Assembly: GCF_018531495.1 (NCBI RefSeq)
Contig: NZ_JAHDTI010000009.1
Location: 310,001 to 374,000, forward strand
Length of the DNA: 64,000 nucleotides
Direction of reading: 5' to 3'
Source of the DNA: Nonomuraea sediminis
GTDB taxonomy: Bacteria > Actinomycetota > Actinomycetes > Streptosporangiales > Streptosporangiaceae
Shown: one piece after another, positions 16,834 through 24,641 of the stretch
How the letters are laid out: each line of letters opens with the position of its first letter
Position numbering within the stretch: the stretch's first letter is position 1
Made by a program: the position numbers and the translations under genes
Notes under the pieces: model-generated
Told to the model about the DNA's origin: nothing
Seen by the model: the letters and a program-made list of their open reading frames with translations, nothing else
The model's database searches: none

Positions 16834-17475
16834 TCAGACAGTGGTTCCCGAGCCGCCGGTGATGGCCTGCTCGAGCGCGGCGGGGTCGAAGGCGGCGTCG
16901 CCGAGCTGCTGCCCGTTCAGGACCACGGTGGGCGTGCCGTCCAGCGGGATCCTGCCCGACTGGGCCACGTGCTCCTGGGCGTAGGACTGGCGGGTGATGC
17001 ACGAGTCCGCGTCGGTGGCGCCCGCCTGGTGGGCCGCCTTGACCAGTTCCTCGACGGTGAAGCCCGAGGCCTCGCCGTGGGGTGCGGGCTGCATGCCGTA
17101 CAGCTCGTCGCGGAAGGCCAGCCAGCTGGTCTCGGGGACGCAGCGCGCGGCCGCGGCGGCGCGGATGGAGTTGGAGCGCATCGGCTCGTCGCGGAAGATC
17201 GTCACGGTGTGGAAGACGATCTTGACCTTGCCCTCCCTGGCCAGCCTGAGCAGGGTGTCGTTGACCCTGCTGTGCAGTTCCTTGCACACCGGGCAGTCGA
17301 AGTCCTCGTAGAGGTCCAGGACGGGCGCGCCGGCCTGCGATGCGGCGAGCACCATCGAGCCGTCCTGCTGCCGCAGCAGTCCCGCCGCCTCGGCCGATCT
17401 CCCGGGCGCCGCGAGGGCGACGATGCCGAGGACGGCCAGTGCCGACACGGCGGCGATCAAGAACCTCGTTCTCAC
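16834..17475 (-). CDS. Secreted DsbA-like thioredoxin-fold protein
   Basis: About 213 residues with an N-terminal membrane/signal segment (RTRFLIAAVSALAVLGIVAL) and a thioredoxin fold carrying the CPVC redox motif in YEDFDCPVCKELH, plus the cis-proline loop GTPTVVLNG. This matches actinobacterial DsbA/Fe-S-like envelope thiol oxidoreductases. GTG at 17475 was preferred because it begins the signal segment after AGGG; an upstream TTG at 17493 would overlap the divergent methyltransferase start. Confidence 0.8.
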   Translation of the reverse strand: MRTRFLIAAVSALAVLGIVALAAPGRSAEAAGLLRQQDGSMVLAASQAGAPVLDLYEDFDCPVCKELHSRVNDTLLRLAREGKVKIVFHTVTIFRDEPMRSNSIRAAAAARCVPETSWLAFRDELYGMQPAPHGEASGFTVEELVKAAHQAGATDADSCITRQSYAQEHVAQSGRIPLDGTPTVVLNGQQLGDAAFDPAALEQAITGGSGTTV

Positions 17476-17492
17476 CGTGGTGACCCTACACA

Positions 17493-18146
17493 ATGGGGTT
17501 CATGAAGGCATTTCTCCTCGATGAGGCCGTAGCCCGGTACATCCTCGACCACTCCACCCAGCCAGACGCCCTGCTGCAGGAACTGGCGGAGGAGACGCGC
17601 GCCGCTACCGGCAACAGCGCCGGCATGCAGATCGCGGCGGACCAGGGCCAGTTGCTCACCATGATCACCCAGCTGATGGCGCCCCAGGTGGCGGTGGAGG
17701 TGGGCACGTTCACCGGCTACTCGTCGCTGTGCATCGCGCGCGGGCTGTCGGGCGGCCGTCTGCACTGTTTCGACGTGAGCGAGGAGTGGACGGCGATCGC
17801 CCGCCGGTACTGGGAGAAGGCCGGGGTGGCCGACCGGGTCACGCTGACGCTGGGGCCCGCGGTGGAGACGCTCGCGGCCTTCGACGAGCGGATCGACCTG
17901 GCCTTCCTCGACGCCGACAAGCCCAACTACCCGGCCTACTACGAGCTGCTGGTCAGCAGGCTGCGCCCGGGCGGGCTGCTCATGGTGGACAACACGCTGT
18001 GGACCGGGTACGTGGCCGACCCGGCGCACAACGAGGCGACCACGGTGGCGATGCGCGAGTTCAACGACCTGGTGGCGGAGGATCCGCGGGTGAGCGTGGT
18101 CATCCTGCCGGTCGCCGACGGGCTCACCCTGGTCAGGAAGCGCTAG
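17493..18146 (+). CDS. SAM-dependent O-methyltransferase (CCoAOMT type)
   Basis: 217 residues of the class I O-methyltransferase family 3. The SAM site VEVGTFTGYSSLCIA, the acidic loop FDVSEEW, metal/substrate residues in FLDADKPNY and the VDNTLW motif are present. Members use Mg2+ and methylate catechols or other hydroxyls. An internal ATG at 17502 is an alternative start. It is convergent with the RyR-like gene and divergent from the DsbA-like gene; no pathway is indicated. Confidence 0.88.
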   Translation: MGFMKAFLLDEAVARYILDHSTQPDALLQELAEETRAATGNSAGMQIAADQGQLLTMITQLMAPQVAVEVGTFTGYSSLCIARGLSGGRLHCFDVSEEWTAIARRYWEKAGVADRVTLTLGPAVETLAAFDERIDLAFLDADKPNYPAYYELLVSRLRPGGLLMVDNTLWTGYVADPAHNEATTVAMREFNDLVAEDPRVSVVILPVADGLTLVRKR

Positions 18147-18147
18147 C

Positions 18148-19011
18148 TCACCACCAGAGCTTCAGCACCATGCGGATGACGTCCCTGTCCTTCTGCTTCT
18201 CCGCCTCCGAGAGCAGCTCGTAGGGCAGCCGCTGCTCGGGCGAGGCCCACTCCCCGTTGCGCACCAGCCATTTGTCGTGCACCACCGAGGAGGCCCGCTC
18301 CATGAACTCGGGGCCGTGGACGTCGACGCCGTACGCGCGGGCCTCGTCGACCAGCTGAACGCCGATGCGGGCCGACTCCTTGTTCTCGAGCTGCCAGTCG
18401 GCGGGCAGGTGGCGGTAGCGGGTGTTGGCGATGTCTACCTGGTCGGTGCCGTGCTTCCTGATCCAGGCCTGGTCCGTGGTCGTCTTCATCCTGGGGTCGT
18501 AGGTGCCGTCCGGCAACCGGCGCCCCGCCCGCCACTCGTCGTGGAAGCGGGCGGCCACGCGATTGACCCTGCGCTTGGTCAGGGTCTTGGACATGCCGCG
18601 CATGATCGCGCCGATGCGGGCCGTGATCTCGCGGAGCCGGTGGACCAGCTTCGCGGCCATGGCCCTGAGCCTGACGAGCAGCTCGGGGTGGACCATCACG
18701 GCCACGGCGAGCGCGCCCAGGCCGACCAGGATGCCCTCGGCCCACACCAGCACGCCCCTGGTGAGACGCAGGATGTCGGCCGTCTTGGAGAAGCGGGTCG
18801 CGAGGTGGTCGGCCACGTTCGCCTCGGCCAGGTGGGCGTCGAGCGCGTCGCTGGCGGGGCCGCTGTTGCCGGCGGCCAGCACCTGGGCGCCGCGGCCCGA
18901 CTCGGCGAGGCTCCTGTGGTGGGCGGCGGCCCGGTCCAGCTCCGCGATGTGCCGGTCGATGCCCTCCACGCCGGGCAGCGACTCCACGCCGAGCAGCGCG
19001 AGCCCGCTCAC
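18148..19011 (-). CDS. Membrane protein with WXG-like N-terminus and RyR-like C-terminus
   Basis: 287 residues. Residues 1-85 are soluble, alpha-helical and resemble WXG100/LXG-type secretion regions; a hydrophobic helix lies at about 88-110 (GILVGLGALAVAVMV), followed by a very basic stretch (MRGMSKTLTKRRVNR). The last ~80 residues carry a pattern like the RyR domain: VVHDKWLVRNGEW, then LPYELLSEAEKQKDRD. RyR domains occur in animal calcium channels and, with unknown roles, in bacteria. GTG at 19011 overlaps the TGA of the small gene upstream. The RyR assignment is from pattern recognition only. Confidence 0.6.
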   Translation of the reverse strand: MSGLALLGVESLPGVEGIDRHIAELDRAAAHHRSLAESGRGAQVLAAGNSGPASDALDAHLAEANVADHLATRFSKTADILRLTRGVLVWAEGILVGLGALAVAVMVHPELLVRLRAMAAKLVHRLREITARIGAIMRGMSKTLTKRRVNRVAARFHDEWRAGRRLPDGTYDPRMKTTTDQAWIRKHGTDQVDIANTRYRHLPADWQLENKESARIGVQLVDEARAYGVDVHGPEFMERASSVVHDKWLVRNGEWASPEQRLPYELLSEAEKQKDRDVIRMVLKLWW

Positions 19012-19259
19012 GCCTGCTCGGCCCGTTCGTTGACCGCGGCCATGAGCACCTGCCCGTCGCCGACCCTGCGCAGCGTCCGCGCGAGCTGCTCGCACGACTG
19101 GCGCAGGCCCTCGCGCAGCTCCCGGTACGGCCCCGCGAGCTCCTCGAACGGCACCGGCTCGTCCTGCGCCCAGCTCAGCCCCCGCTCGTACTCCTCGGCC
19201 AGCCTGCCGAACGAGCGCCCCGAGGCGTCCCGTCCTGAGGCGTCGATGATGACCTCCAT
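19008..19259 (-). CDS. Small WXG100/ESX-like helical protein
   Basis: An 83-residue, mostly helical acidic protein. It has an aromatic residue in LSWAQDEP between two long amphipathic helices (residues 15-30 and 42-72), the layout of WXG100-type proteins, though the canonical WxG is WAQ. It overlaps the YbaB-like gene upstream by one base (TGATG) and the RyR-like gene downstream by four, so all three are translationally coupled. Function unknown; a partner or chaperone of the downstream protein is plausible. Confidence 0.5.
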   Translation of the reverse strand: MEVIIDASGRDASGRSFGRLAEEYERGLSWAQDEPVPFEELAGPYRELREGLRQSCEQLARTLRRVGDGQVLMAAVNERAEQA

Positions 19260-19516
19260 CAGTCCCCCAGTTTCCTGATCGTGTCGTCGAGCAGCGCGGT
19301 CAGGTGCTCGAAGTCGCGGGCCGCCTGAATCTCCAGCTCGTCCAGCCGCCTGGCCACGTCGCCGGGATCGAAAGCGGGTGGTGCCACGTGGCTCGCCTGA
19401 GCCGCGCGCACCACCCGGAGCAGCCGCTCGGCCAGGTCCTCCGACCCCAGCCGCATGGCCCGCGGATCGATGCGAATCCGCGTGACAAAACCGTCTTCGC
19501 CGACATCGGCGCTCAT
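19259..19516 (-). CDS. YbaB/EbfC-like small protein
   Basis: About 85 residues. The segment DGFVTRIRIDPRAMRLGSED followed by LAERLLRVVRAA resembles the actinobacterial YbaB-like proteins that precede WXG100 genes in type VII-like loci. ATG at 19516 is used; ATG at 19528 is equally possible as neither has a strong ribosome site. First gene of the three-gene cassette. Role is unknown. Confidence 0.55.
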   Translation of the reverse strand: MSADVGEDGFVTRIRIDPRAMRLGSEDLAERLLRVVRAAQASHVAPPAFDPGDVARRLDELEIQAARDFEHLTALLDDTIRKLGD

Positions 19517-19541
19517 TAAGCCATCCATGATCAGCGAGAGT

Positions 19542-19672
19542 CTAAACCAGGACAATTCCACCGTCGATGGTCCGGGTCGCCCCTGTGGCGAACGGCTGGG
19601 TGATGAACGACAGGTAGGCACGGGCGACGTCGTCCACCTCCCCCACCCTGCCGGCCGGGATAGCGGAAGAGA
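19542..19672 (-). pseudogene. C-terminal remnant of a short-chain dehydrogenase
   Basis: A frame with no start codon encodes about 43 residues ending at TAG (19542-19544). It reads like the end of an SDR enzyme: PAGRVGEVDDVARAYLSFIT, then ATGATRTIDGGIVLV. The rest of the gene is gone; upstream lies the intact 3' end of ilvE. This is the scar of a deletion that removed a dehydrogenase gene. Confidence 0.8.
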
Positions 19673-20770
19673 TCAAGCGATCTTGTGGATCCAGCCGTGG
19701 GCGTCGGGGCGGGAGCCGTACTGGATGCCGACGAGCTCCTCGCGGACGCGCATCGTCACCGGCCCGGGGGTGCCGTCACCGATGGTCCAGGCGCGGTCGG
19801 CGCCCTTGACGGAGCCGACCGGCGTGACCACCGCGGCCGTGCCGCAGGCGAAGACCTCCGTGAGCTCGCCCGACTCCGACGCGGCCTGCCACTCGTCGAT
19901 GCTGATCGTGCCCTCCTCGGCCTCGAGCCCGAGGTCGGCGGCGAGCGCCAGGATCGAGTCGCGGGTGATGCCCGGCAGCAGCGTCCCGGTCAGCTTGGGC
20001 GTGAGCAGCTTGTCGCCGAAGACGAAGAACAGGTTCATCCCGCCCATCTCCTCGACGTAGCGGTGCTCGTGGGCGTCGAGCCAGACCACCTGGTCGCAGC
20101 CGTTCTCGACGGCCTGGCGCTGGGCGACGAAGGCCGCGGCGTAGTTGCCGCCGCACTTGGCGGCGCCGGTGCCGCCGGGGGCGGCGCGGGTGTACTCGGT
20201 CGACAGCCACACCGACACCGGCTTGATGCCGCCGGTGAAGTAGGAGGCGGCCGGAGAGGCGATGACCATGTAGGTGTAGGTCTTGGACGGGTAGTTCACG
20301 CCCAGGCCGACCTGCGTGGCGATGATGAACGGGCGCAGGTAGAGGCTGTGCCCCTCGGTCGTCGGGACCCATTCGCGGTCGGCCTGGACGAGCAGCTCCA
20401 GCGACTCGGCGAAGGCGTCCTCGGGGAGCTCCGGCATGGCCATGCGCAGGCAGGAGCGGTTGAACCTGGCAGCGTTGGCGTACGGGCGGAACGTCACGAT
20501 GGAGCCGTTGACCTGCCGATAGGCCTTGAGGCCCTCGAAGAGCTCCTGGGCGTAGTGGAAGACCGAGGTCGCCGGGTCGAGGGAGAGCGGCCCGTAGGGG
20601 TGCAGGCGCGCGTCGTGCCAGCCCTGGCCCTCGGTGAAGTCGATCGAGACCATGTGATCGGTGAAGTGCTGACCGAACCCCGGGTTCGCCAGTACCTGCT
20701 CCCGCTCGGCCGCGGTGCGAGCGTGGTCGGATAGCTGCACGTCGAAGCTGAGCTTCTGAGCAATGGTCAT
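19673..20770 (-). CDS. ilvE: Branched-chain amino acid aminotransferase
   Basis: A 365-residue class IV PLP aminotransferase. The PLP lysine lies in GAAKCGGNYAA; GMNLFFVFG and CGTAAVVTPVG are the other fold hallmarks. It interconverts Leu/Ile/Val and their 2-oxo acids with glutamate. ATG at 20770 follows GAAGGAA. It is not in tandem overlap with leuB: a strong terminator and its own promoter region lie between them. Confidence 0.95.
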   Translation of the reverse strand: MTIAQKLSFDVQLSDHARTAAEREQVLANPGFGQHFTDHMVSIDFTEGQGWHDARLHPYGPLSLDPATSVFHYAQELFEGLKAYRQVNGSIVTFRPYANAARFNRSCLRMAMPELPEDAFAESLELLVQADREWVPTTEGHSLYLRPFIIATQVGLGVNYPSKTYTYMVIASPAASYFTGGIKPVSVWLSTEYTRAAPGGTGAAKCGGNYAAAFVAQRQAVENGCDQVVWLDAHEHRYVEEMGGMNLFFVFGDKLLTPKLTGTLLPGITRDSILALAADLGLEAEEGTISIDEWQAASESGELTEVFACGTAAVVTPVGSVKGADRAWTIGDGTPGPVTMRVREELVGIQYGSRPDAHGWIHKIA

Positions 20771-20849
20771 GACGCGGGTTCCTTCTCTCTACGGTGCCAG
20801 ATAAGTACTAGTGTCTCGCTATTTGGGATGGCAAGGGTTGTCGGGCATG

Positions 20850-20889
20850 AAAAAGCGCCTGGCGTTCCTTTGGAGGAACCGCCAGGCGC
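20850..20889 (-). terminator. Rho-independent terminator of leuB
   Basis: On the minus strand a 15-bp stem (GCGCCTGGCGGTTCCT against AGGAACGCCAGGCGC, one bulge) with a 4-base loop is followed by TTTTTC, shortly after the leuB stop. Confidence 0.9.
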
Positions 20890-20908
20890 GTTTCTGAGCT
20901 AGGCGGCC

Positions 20909-21958
20909 CTAGCCGGCTACTCGCGCGGTGATGTCGTCACCGATCTCCTGCGTCGTACGGCCGGCCCGGCCGGAGACCCGGTCGAGGATATCGTCGGCCA
21001 CGGCCTGCTCGACCTTGGCGGCCTCGGCGTGCAGGCCGAGATGGTCGAGGAGCATGGCGACGGAGAGGATCGTGGCCGTCGGGTCGGCCTTGCCCTGGCC
21101 GGCGATGTCGGGGGCGCTGCCGTGCACGGGCTCGAACATGCTGGGCGCGGCACCCTCGGGGTTGATGTTGCCGCTGGCCGCCAGGCCGATGCCGCCCGCG
21201 ATGGCGGCGCCGAGGTCGGTGATGATGTCGCCGAACAGGTTGTCGGTGACGATCACGTCGAAGCGCTCGGGCTGGTTGACGAAGAAGATCGTGGCCGCGT
21301 CGATGTGCACGTAGTCGGTCTCGACGTCCGGGTACTCCTCGGCCACCCGGTCGACGGTGCGCTGCCACAGGTCGCCGGCGAACGTCAGCACGTTGGTCTT
21401 GTGCACGAGCGTGAGCTTCTTGCGCGGGCGCGACTTGGCCTTGTCGAAGGCGTAACGCACGACGCGCTCGACGCCGTAGGCGGTGTTGATCGACTCCTGG
21501 GTCGCGACCTCGTGCGGCGTGCCCTTGCGCATGATGCCGCCCGTGCCCGCGTACAGGCTCTCGGTGCCCTCGCGGACCACGATCATGTCGATGTTCTCGG
21601 CGGGCGTGTCGGCCAGCGGGGTCCCCACGCCGGGCAGCAGCTTGATCGGCCGCAGGTTGACGTAGTGGTCGAAGTCGAAGCGGATGCGCAGCAGCAGGTC
21701 GCGCTCGAGCAGGCCCGGCGGCACCTTGCGCGGGTCGCCGACGGCACCGAGCAGGATCGCGTCGTAGCCGCGCAGCTCCTGCAGCACCGAGTCGGGCAGC
21801 ACCTCACCGGTCCTGTGGTAGCGCTCGGCGCCCAGGTCGTAGTGAGTGATGTCGAACTTGGGCCCGACAGCCTCCAGGACCTTCAGCCCCTCGGCCACGA
21901 CCTCGGTACCGATCCCGTCGCCGGGGACGACGGCCAGGCGAATGTTGCGCGACTCCAT
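20909..21958 (-). CDS. leuB: 3-isopropylmalate dehydrogenase
   Basis: A 349-residue beta-decarboxylating dehydrogenase. N-terminal VVPGDGIGTEVVAEGLKVLE, the substrate arginine loop RIRFDFDHYVNLRPIKLLPG, the catalytic Lys region in YVHIDAATIFF and the NAD-binding VTDNLFGDIITDLGAAIAGG are intact. It oxidises and decarboxylates 3-isopropylmalate in leucine synthesis (and, with CimA products, 3-methylmalate). ATG at 21958. Confidence 0.95.
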   Translation of the reverse strand: MESRNIRLAVVPGDGIGTEVVAEGLKVLEAVGPKFDITHYDLGAERYHRTGEVLPDSVLQELRGYDAILLGAVGDPRKVPPGLLERDLLLRIRFDFDHYVNLRPIKLLPGVGTPLADTPAENIDMIVVREGTESLYAGTGGIMRKGTPHEVATQESINTAYGVERVVRYAFDKAKSRPRKKLTLVHKTNVLTFAGDLWQRTVDRVAEEYPDVETDYVHIDAATIFFVNQPERFDVIVTDNLFGDIITDLGAAIAGGIGLAASGNINPEGAAPSMFEPVHGSAPDIAGQGKADPTATILSVAMLLDHLGLHAEAAKVEQAVADDILDRVSGRAGRTTQEIGDDITARVAG

Positions 21959-22054
21959 GGCCGGTACCTTACCTGCTCGTCTCGACCACCGAACACCTCA
22001 TCTCATTTCCCGGACATGCCGTTTTACCCGATTTGCGCCTCTTTGACCGTTTCG

Positions 22055-22195
22055 TTAGAGTCCCCCCAGCCTAATCAGCGGAGCCTTTCCGCAGAGCCGG
22101 GGACCCACTTTTCCCCCGGGGCGAATCCGATCTTTTCGGTAGGGCGCCTTCCACGTCCGAGCCCGTCAGCTAACCCGGCCGGCCTCATGGAAGGA
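22055..22195 (+). promoter_or_regulatory. Cyclic di-AMP riboswitch (ydaO/yuaA type)
   Basis: The leader before the NlpC/P60 gene has the conserved blocks of this class in order: AGCCGGGGACCCA, CCCGGGGCGAATCCG, AGGGCGCCTTCCACGTCCGA, GCCCGTCAGCTAAC and CATGGAAGGA. In actinomycetes these riboswitches switch off cell-wall hydrolase genes when c-di-AMP is high. The final GGAAGGA also serves as the ribosome site. A -10-like TTAGAG lies just before the element. Confidence 0.88.
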
Positions 22196-22202
22196 CAGAC
22201 CT

Positions 22203-22790
22203 CTGTCTACCATCGCCACTTTGGCCCTCCTGGCGGTCACCGCCACGTCCCCCACCCACGCGGTCACCGCCACATCCCCCACCCCCTCCTCCGACTCGAA
22301 CGTCACCCTCACCGGGCAGCAGGTCAAGCAGGCCCAGGTGTCCGATCTCCCGACCCCCGCGTGGAAGATCGCCCTGAAGTTCGCGATGTCCAAGCGCGGC
22401 ACGCCCTACGTCTGGGGCGGCACAGGCAACGGCGGCTTCGACTGCTCCGGCCTGATGCTCCGCGCGTACGGCAAGGCGGGCATCACCCTCCCCCGCATCG
22501 CCGCCGACCAGTACTCGGCCTTCTCCCGCAAGATCGCCTGGAAGGACCTCCGGCCCGGAGACCTGGTCTTCTTCCACGACTTCGGCCACGTCGGCATGGT
22601 CTCCCGCCCGGGCTTCATGGTCGACGCGCCCCACACGGGCGACGTGGTCAAGGAAGAGCCCCTGTCGGACTGGCGCCGCTCCAGCTTCGCCGGCGCCGTC
22701 CGCCCCGACCCCAAGGGGGTCAAGCAGTGGGTCAAGCAGATCAAACTCCGCAAAACCCCTGCCCCCTCCATGCCCACCGCCACGCTGTAA
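22203..22790 (+). CDS. Secreted NlpC/P60 peptidoglycan hydrolase
   Basis: About 195 residues. After a signal peptide (STIATLALLAVTATSPTHA) comes a compact NlpC/P60 domain with catalytic Cys in GGFDCSGLMLRAYG and His in FGHVGMVSRPG. The enzyme cleaves D-Glu-mesoDAP-type stem-peptide bonds. No ATG or GTG is in frame at the start: CTG at 22203 sits 7 bases after GGAAGGA and gives a full signal peptide, while TTG at 22221 has no ribosome site. The c-di-AMP riboswitch upstream is the likely control. Confidence 0.8.
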   Translation: MSTIATLALLAVTATSPTHAVTATSPTPSSDSNVTLTGQQVKQAQVSDLPTPAWKIALKFAMSKRGTPYVWGGTGNGGFDCSGLMLRAYGKAGITLPRIAADQYSAFSRKIAWKDLRPGDLVFFHDFGHVGMVSRPGFMVDAPHTGDVVKEEPLSDWRRSSFAGAVRPDPKGVKQWVKQIKLRKTPAPSMPTATL

Positions 22791-22855
22791 CTCCTTCTTT
22801 TTAGGGCGGCTTGCTGTCTGTATCGCGGTTCTTGCTCTCGACAGGCAAGCCTCCG

Positions 22856-23325
22856 CTGTACGGCAAGCCGCCCCCACCGCCGCCCACCGTCGCGGCTTAC
22901 CGGCGCGCTCACGGCGCCACGCTCACAGTGCGCCGCCACCTCGCCGCCACGACGCCAGGGACCCACTTACCCAGGTCCTTGCGTCCCGCCGTATGGGGGC
23001 GTCATGCGAGAGGCGCCGTACAAGGCGCCGCCTGCCACCGCACCACGTCTCGCCGACCCGGCGCCCGGTAGGAACCTGGGTGCTGCAGGGATTCGGGACC
23101 CCTGCTACTCCTCCCGGCGCCGGGTCGGTGAGATGCGGGACGGCGGTCGGCGGCGCCCAGGTACGGCGCCCTCGCACGACGCCCCCGTACGGCGAGCAAG
23201 CCGGGCCCACGTACCCGGGTCCCGGGCGCCGTGACGGCGGGATCGCGGTGTCTTGTGAGGGACACGCCGGGCGCGCGCCGGGAAGCCACGGCGGCGGGCG
23301 GCCGGTAGGGCGGCTTGCCGTACAA
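22856..23325. repeat. Large imperfect inverted repeat without a gene
   Basis: Two arms of roughly 235 bases, clearly homologous in inverted orientation, flank a centre near 23095. Both outer ends read TGTACGGCAAGCCGCCC, both have a middle block of the form CCGTAnGGGGGCGTC, and both inner ends read ACCCGGCGCC. Short ORFs in all frames lack coding character. Related sequence occurs at 42205-42290 and 43606-43905. The region could fold into a long RNA hairpin or be a remnant of a repeated element. Confidence 0.7.
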
Positions 23326-23379
23326 GAGAAAGACTCAGCAACCCCAGAGCTAGAAGACTCAGCACCTCGAGAAGAGGAA

Positions 23380-24543
23380 TTACCCGCGCCGGGAGTTGAA
23401 GATCAGGTCCCAGGCGCGGGAGCGGGCGTGGGCGACGGCGCCGAGAAGGACGCCGCTGTCCCCGAGGGCGCTGGGGACGACCATGGGCCTGAGCGGGCCG
23501 AGTTCGTCGATGCGCGACTGGATGGCGTCGCCGAGCAGGTCGAGGTTGCGCCCCACCCCGCCGCTGAGCACGATGACCTCGGGATCCAGGACGGCGGCCA
23601 CCGCCACCAGGAGGGCGCCGACGCGGCGGCCCTCCGCCTCCACGACCGAGCGCGCCACCGGATCGCCGGCCGTGGCGGCCGAGAAGACCTCCTTCGCCGT
23701 GGCGAGGTCGAGGCCGGCCGAGCGGGCCGCGCGCACCACGCCGGGCGCGGCGGCGACCGCCTCCGTGGAGCCGTGCGCCTGGAGGTCGCCGGAGTCCAGC
23801 GGGTCCTCCGCGGCCGGGACGTAGGAGACCTCGCCCGCCGCGCCCCTGGCACCCACGTAGAGCTCGCCGTTGACGACGATGCCCATGCCGACGCCCGTGC
23901 CGATGGAGACGAGCGCGAAGTTGCTCTTGCCCTGCCCCTCGCCGTAGGCGTGCTCGCCGACCGCGGCGAGGTTGATGTCGTTCTCGATGACGAGGTCGAC
24001 CTCGAGCGCCGAGCGCAGCCGCTCGGCGATGTCCGGGTCGGGCAGGTTCGGGGCGAACAGCAGCTTGCCCGCCGCCGGGTCGTAGACGCCGGGGGTGCCG
24101 ACGACCGCGCAGGTGATCGAGGTCCAGGCCAGGTCGGCCTCGCGGGCCGCGGCCCTGGCCAGCTGGTCGACCACGGTGGCCAGCTCGGCGGAGCTGCGCG
24201 CGGTGTTGCGCCCGTCGGTGCGGCCGACGAAGGCGCCCCGCAGGTCCGCGATCGCCACCCTGATCCAGTCGCGGCCGATGTCGATGCCCGCGACGTGCGC
24301 GGAGCCGGCGTTCATGTCGTAGAGGGACGTGACAGGACCCGGCCTGCCGGAGACCTCGCCGACGAGATGGACGAGCCCGTCCTCCTCGAGCCCTGCCAGC
24401 GCGGCCGACACCGTCGGCTTGGACAGCCCGGTGATCTTGGCCAGGTCGGCACGCGACGCGGGACCGTGCTCATGGAGCTGGTCGAGCAGCCGTCGCTCGT
24501 TCAGCACCCGCAACAGCCGCGGATTACCCAGCTCACCCCGCAT
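23380..24543 (-). CDS. ROK-family transcriptional repressor
   Basis: 387 residues: an N-terminal winged helix (RADLAKITGLSKPTVSAALA, about 32-51) and a C-terminal ROK sugar-kinase-like domain (HVAGIDIGRDWIRVAIADL, VENDINLAAVGEHAYGEG, SIGTGVGMGIVVNGELYVGA). The CxCGxxGC zinc motif usual in ROK proteins is not visible. Divergent from the sugar ABC transporter operon, which it most likely represses in the absence of sugar. Confidence 0.88.
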   Translation of the reverse strand: MRGELGNPRLLRVLNERRLLDQLHEHGPASRADLAKITGLSKPTVSAALAGLEEDGLVHLVGEVSGRPGPVTSLYDMNAGSAHVAGIDIGRDWIRVAIADLRGAFVGRTDGRNTARSSAELATVVDQLARAAAREADLAWTSITCAVVGTPGVYDPAAGKLLFAPNLPDPDIAERLRSALEVDLVIENDINLAAVGEHAYGEGQGKSNFALVSIGTGVGMGIVVNGELYVGARGAAGEVSYVPAAEDPLDSGDLQAHGSTEAVAAAPGVVRAARSAGLDLATAKEVFSAATAGDPVARSVVEAEGRRVGALLVAVAAVLDPEVIVLSGGVGRNLDLLGDAIQSRIDELGPLRPMVVPSALGDSGVLLGAVAHARSRAWDLIFNSRRG

Positions 24544-24641
24544 CTTTCGCCTCCTCGAAGGAGAACTCTAGCCAATACCCCTGATAGTAAATTACCTTTC
24601 TTACCAAGCAGCCAGCAGAAGGCTCGAGAGGACGATGTGCG
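24544..24641. promoter_or_regulatory. Divergent ROK/ABC control region
   Basis: An AT-rich island at about 24580-24605 holds GTAAATTAC (odd palindrome) next to CTTTCTTACC, giving two half-sites of the form GTAA/TTAC. This is the only AT-rich stretch between the divergent genes and is the likely repressor site and promoter. Confidence 0.45.

Noticed and set aside
22811..23325. Short ORFs in the giant inverted repeat
   Set aside because: Frames are Arg/Pro/Ala-rich on both strands and broken at homologous positions of the arms, so a gene is unlikely.
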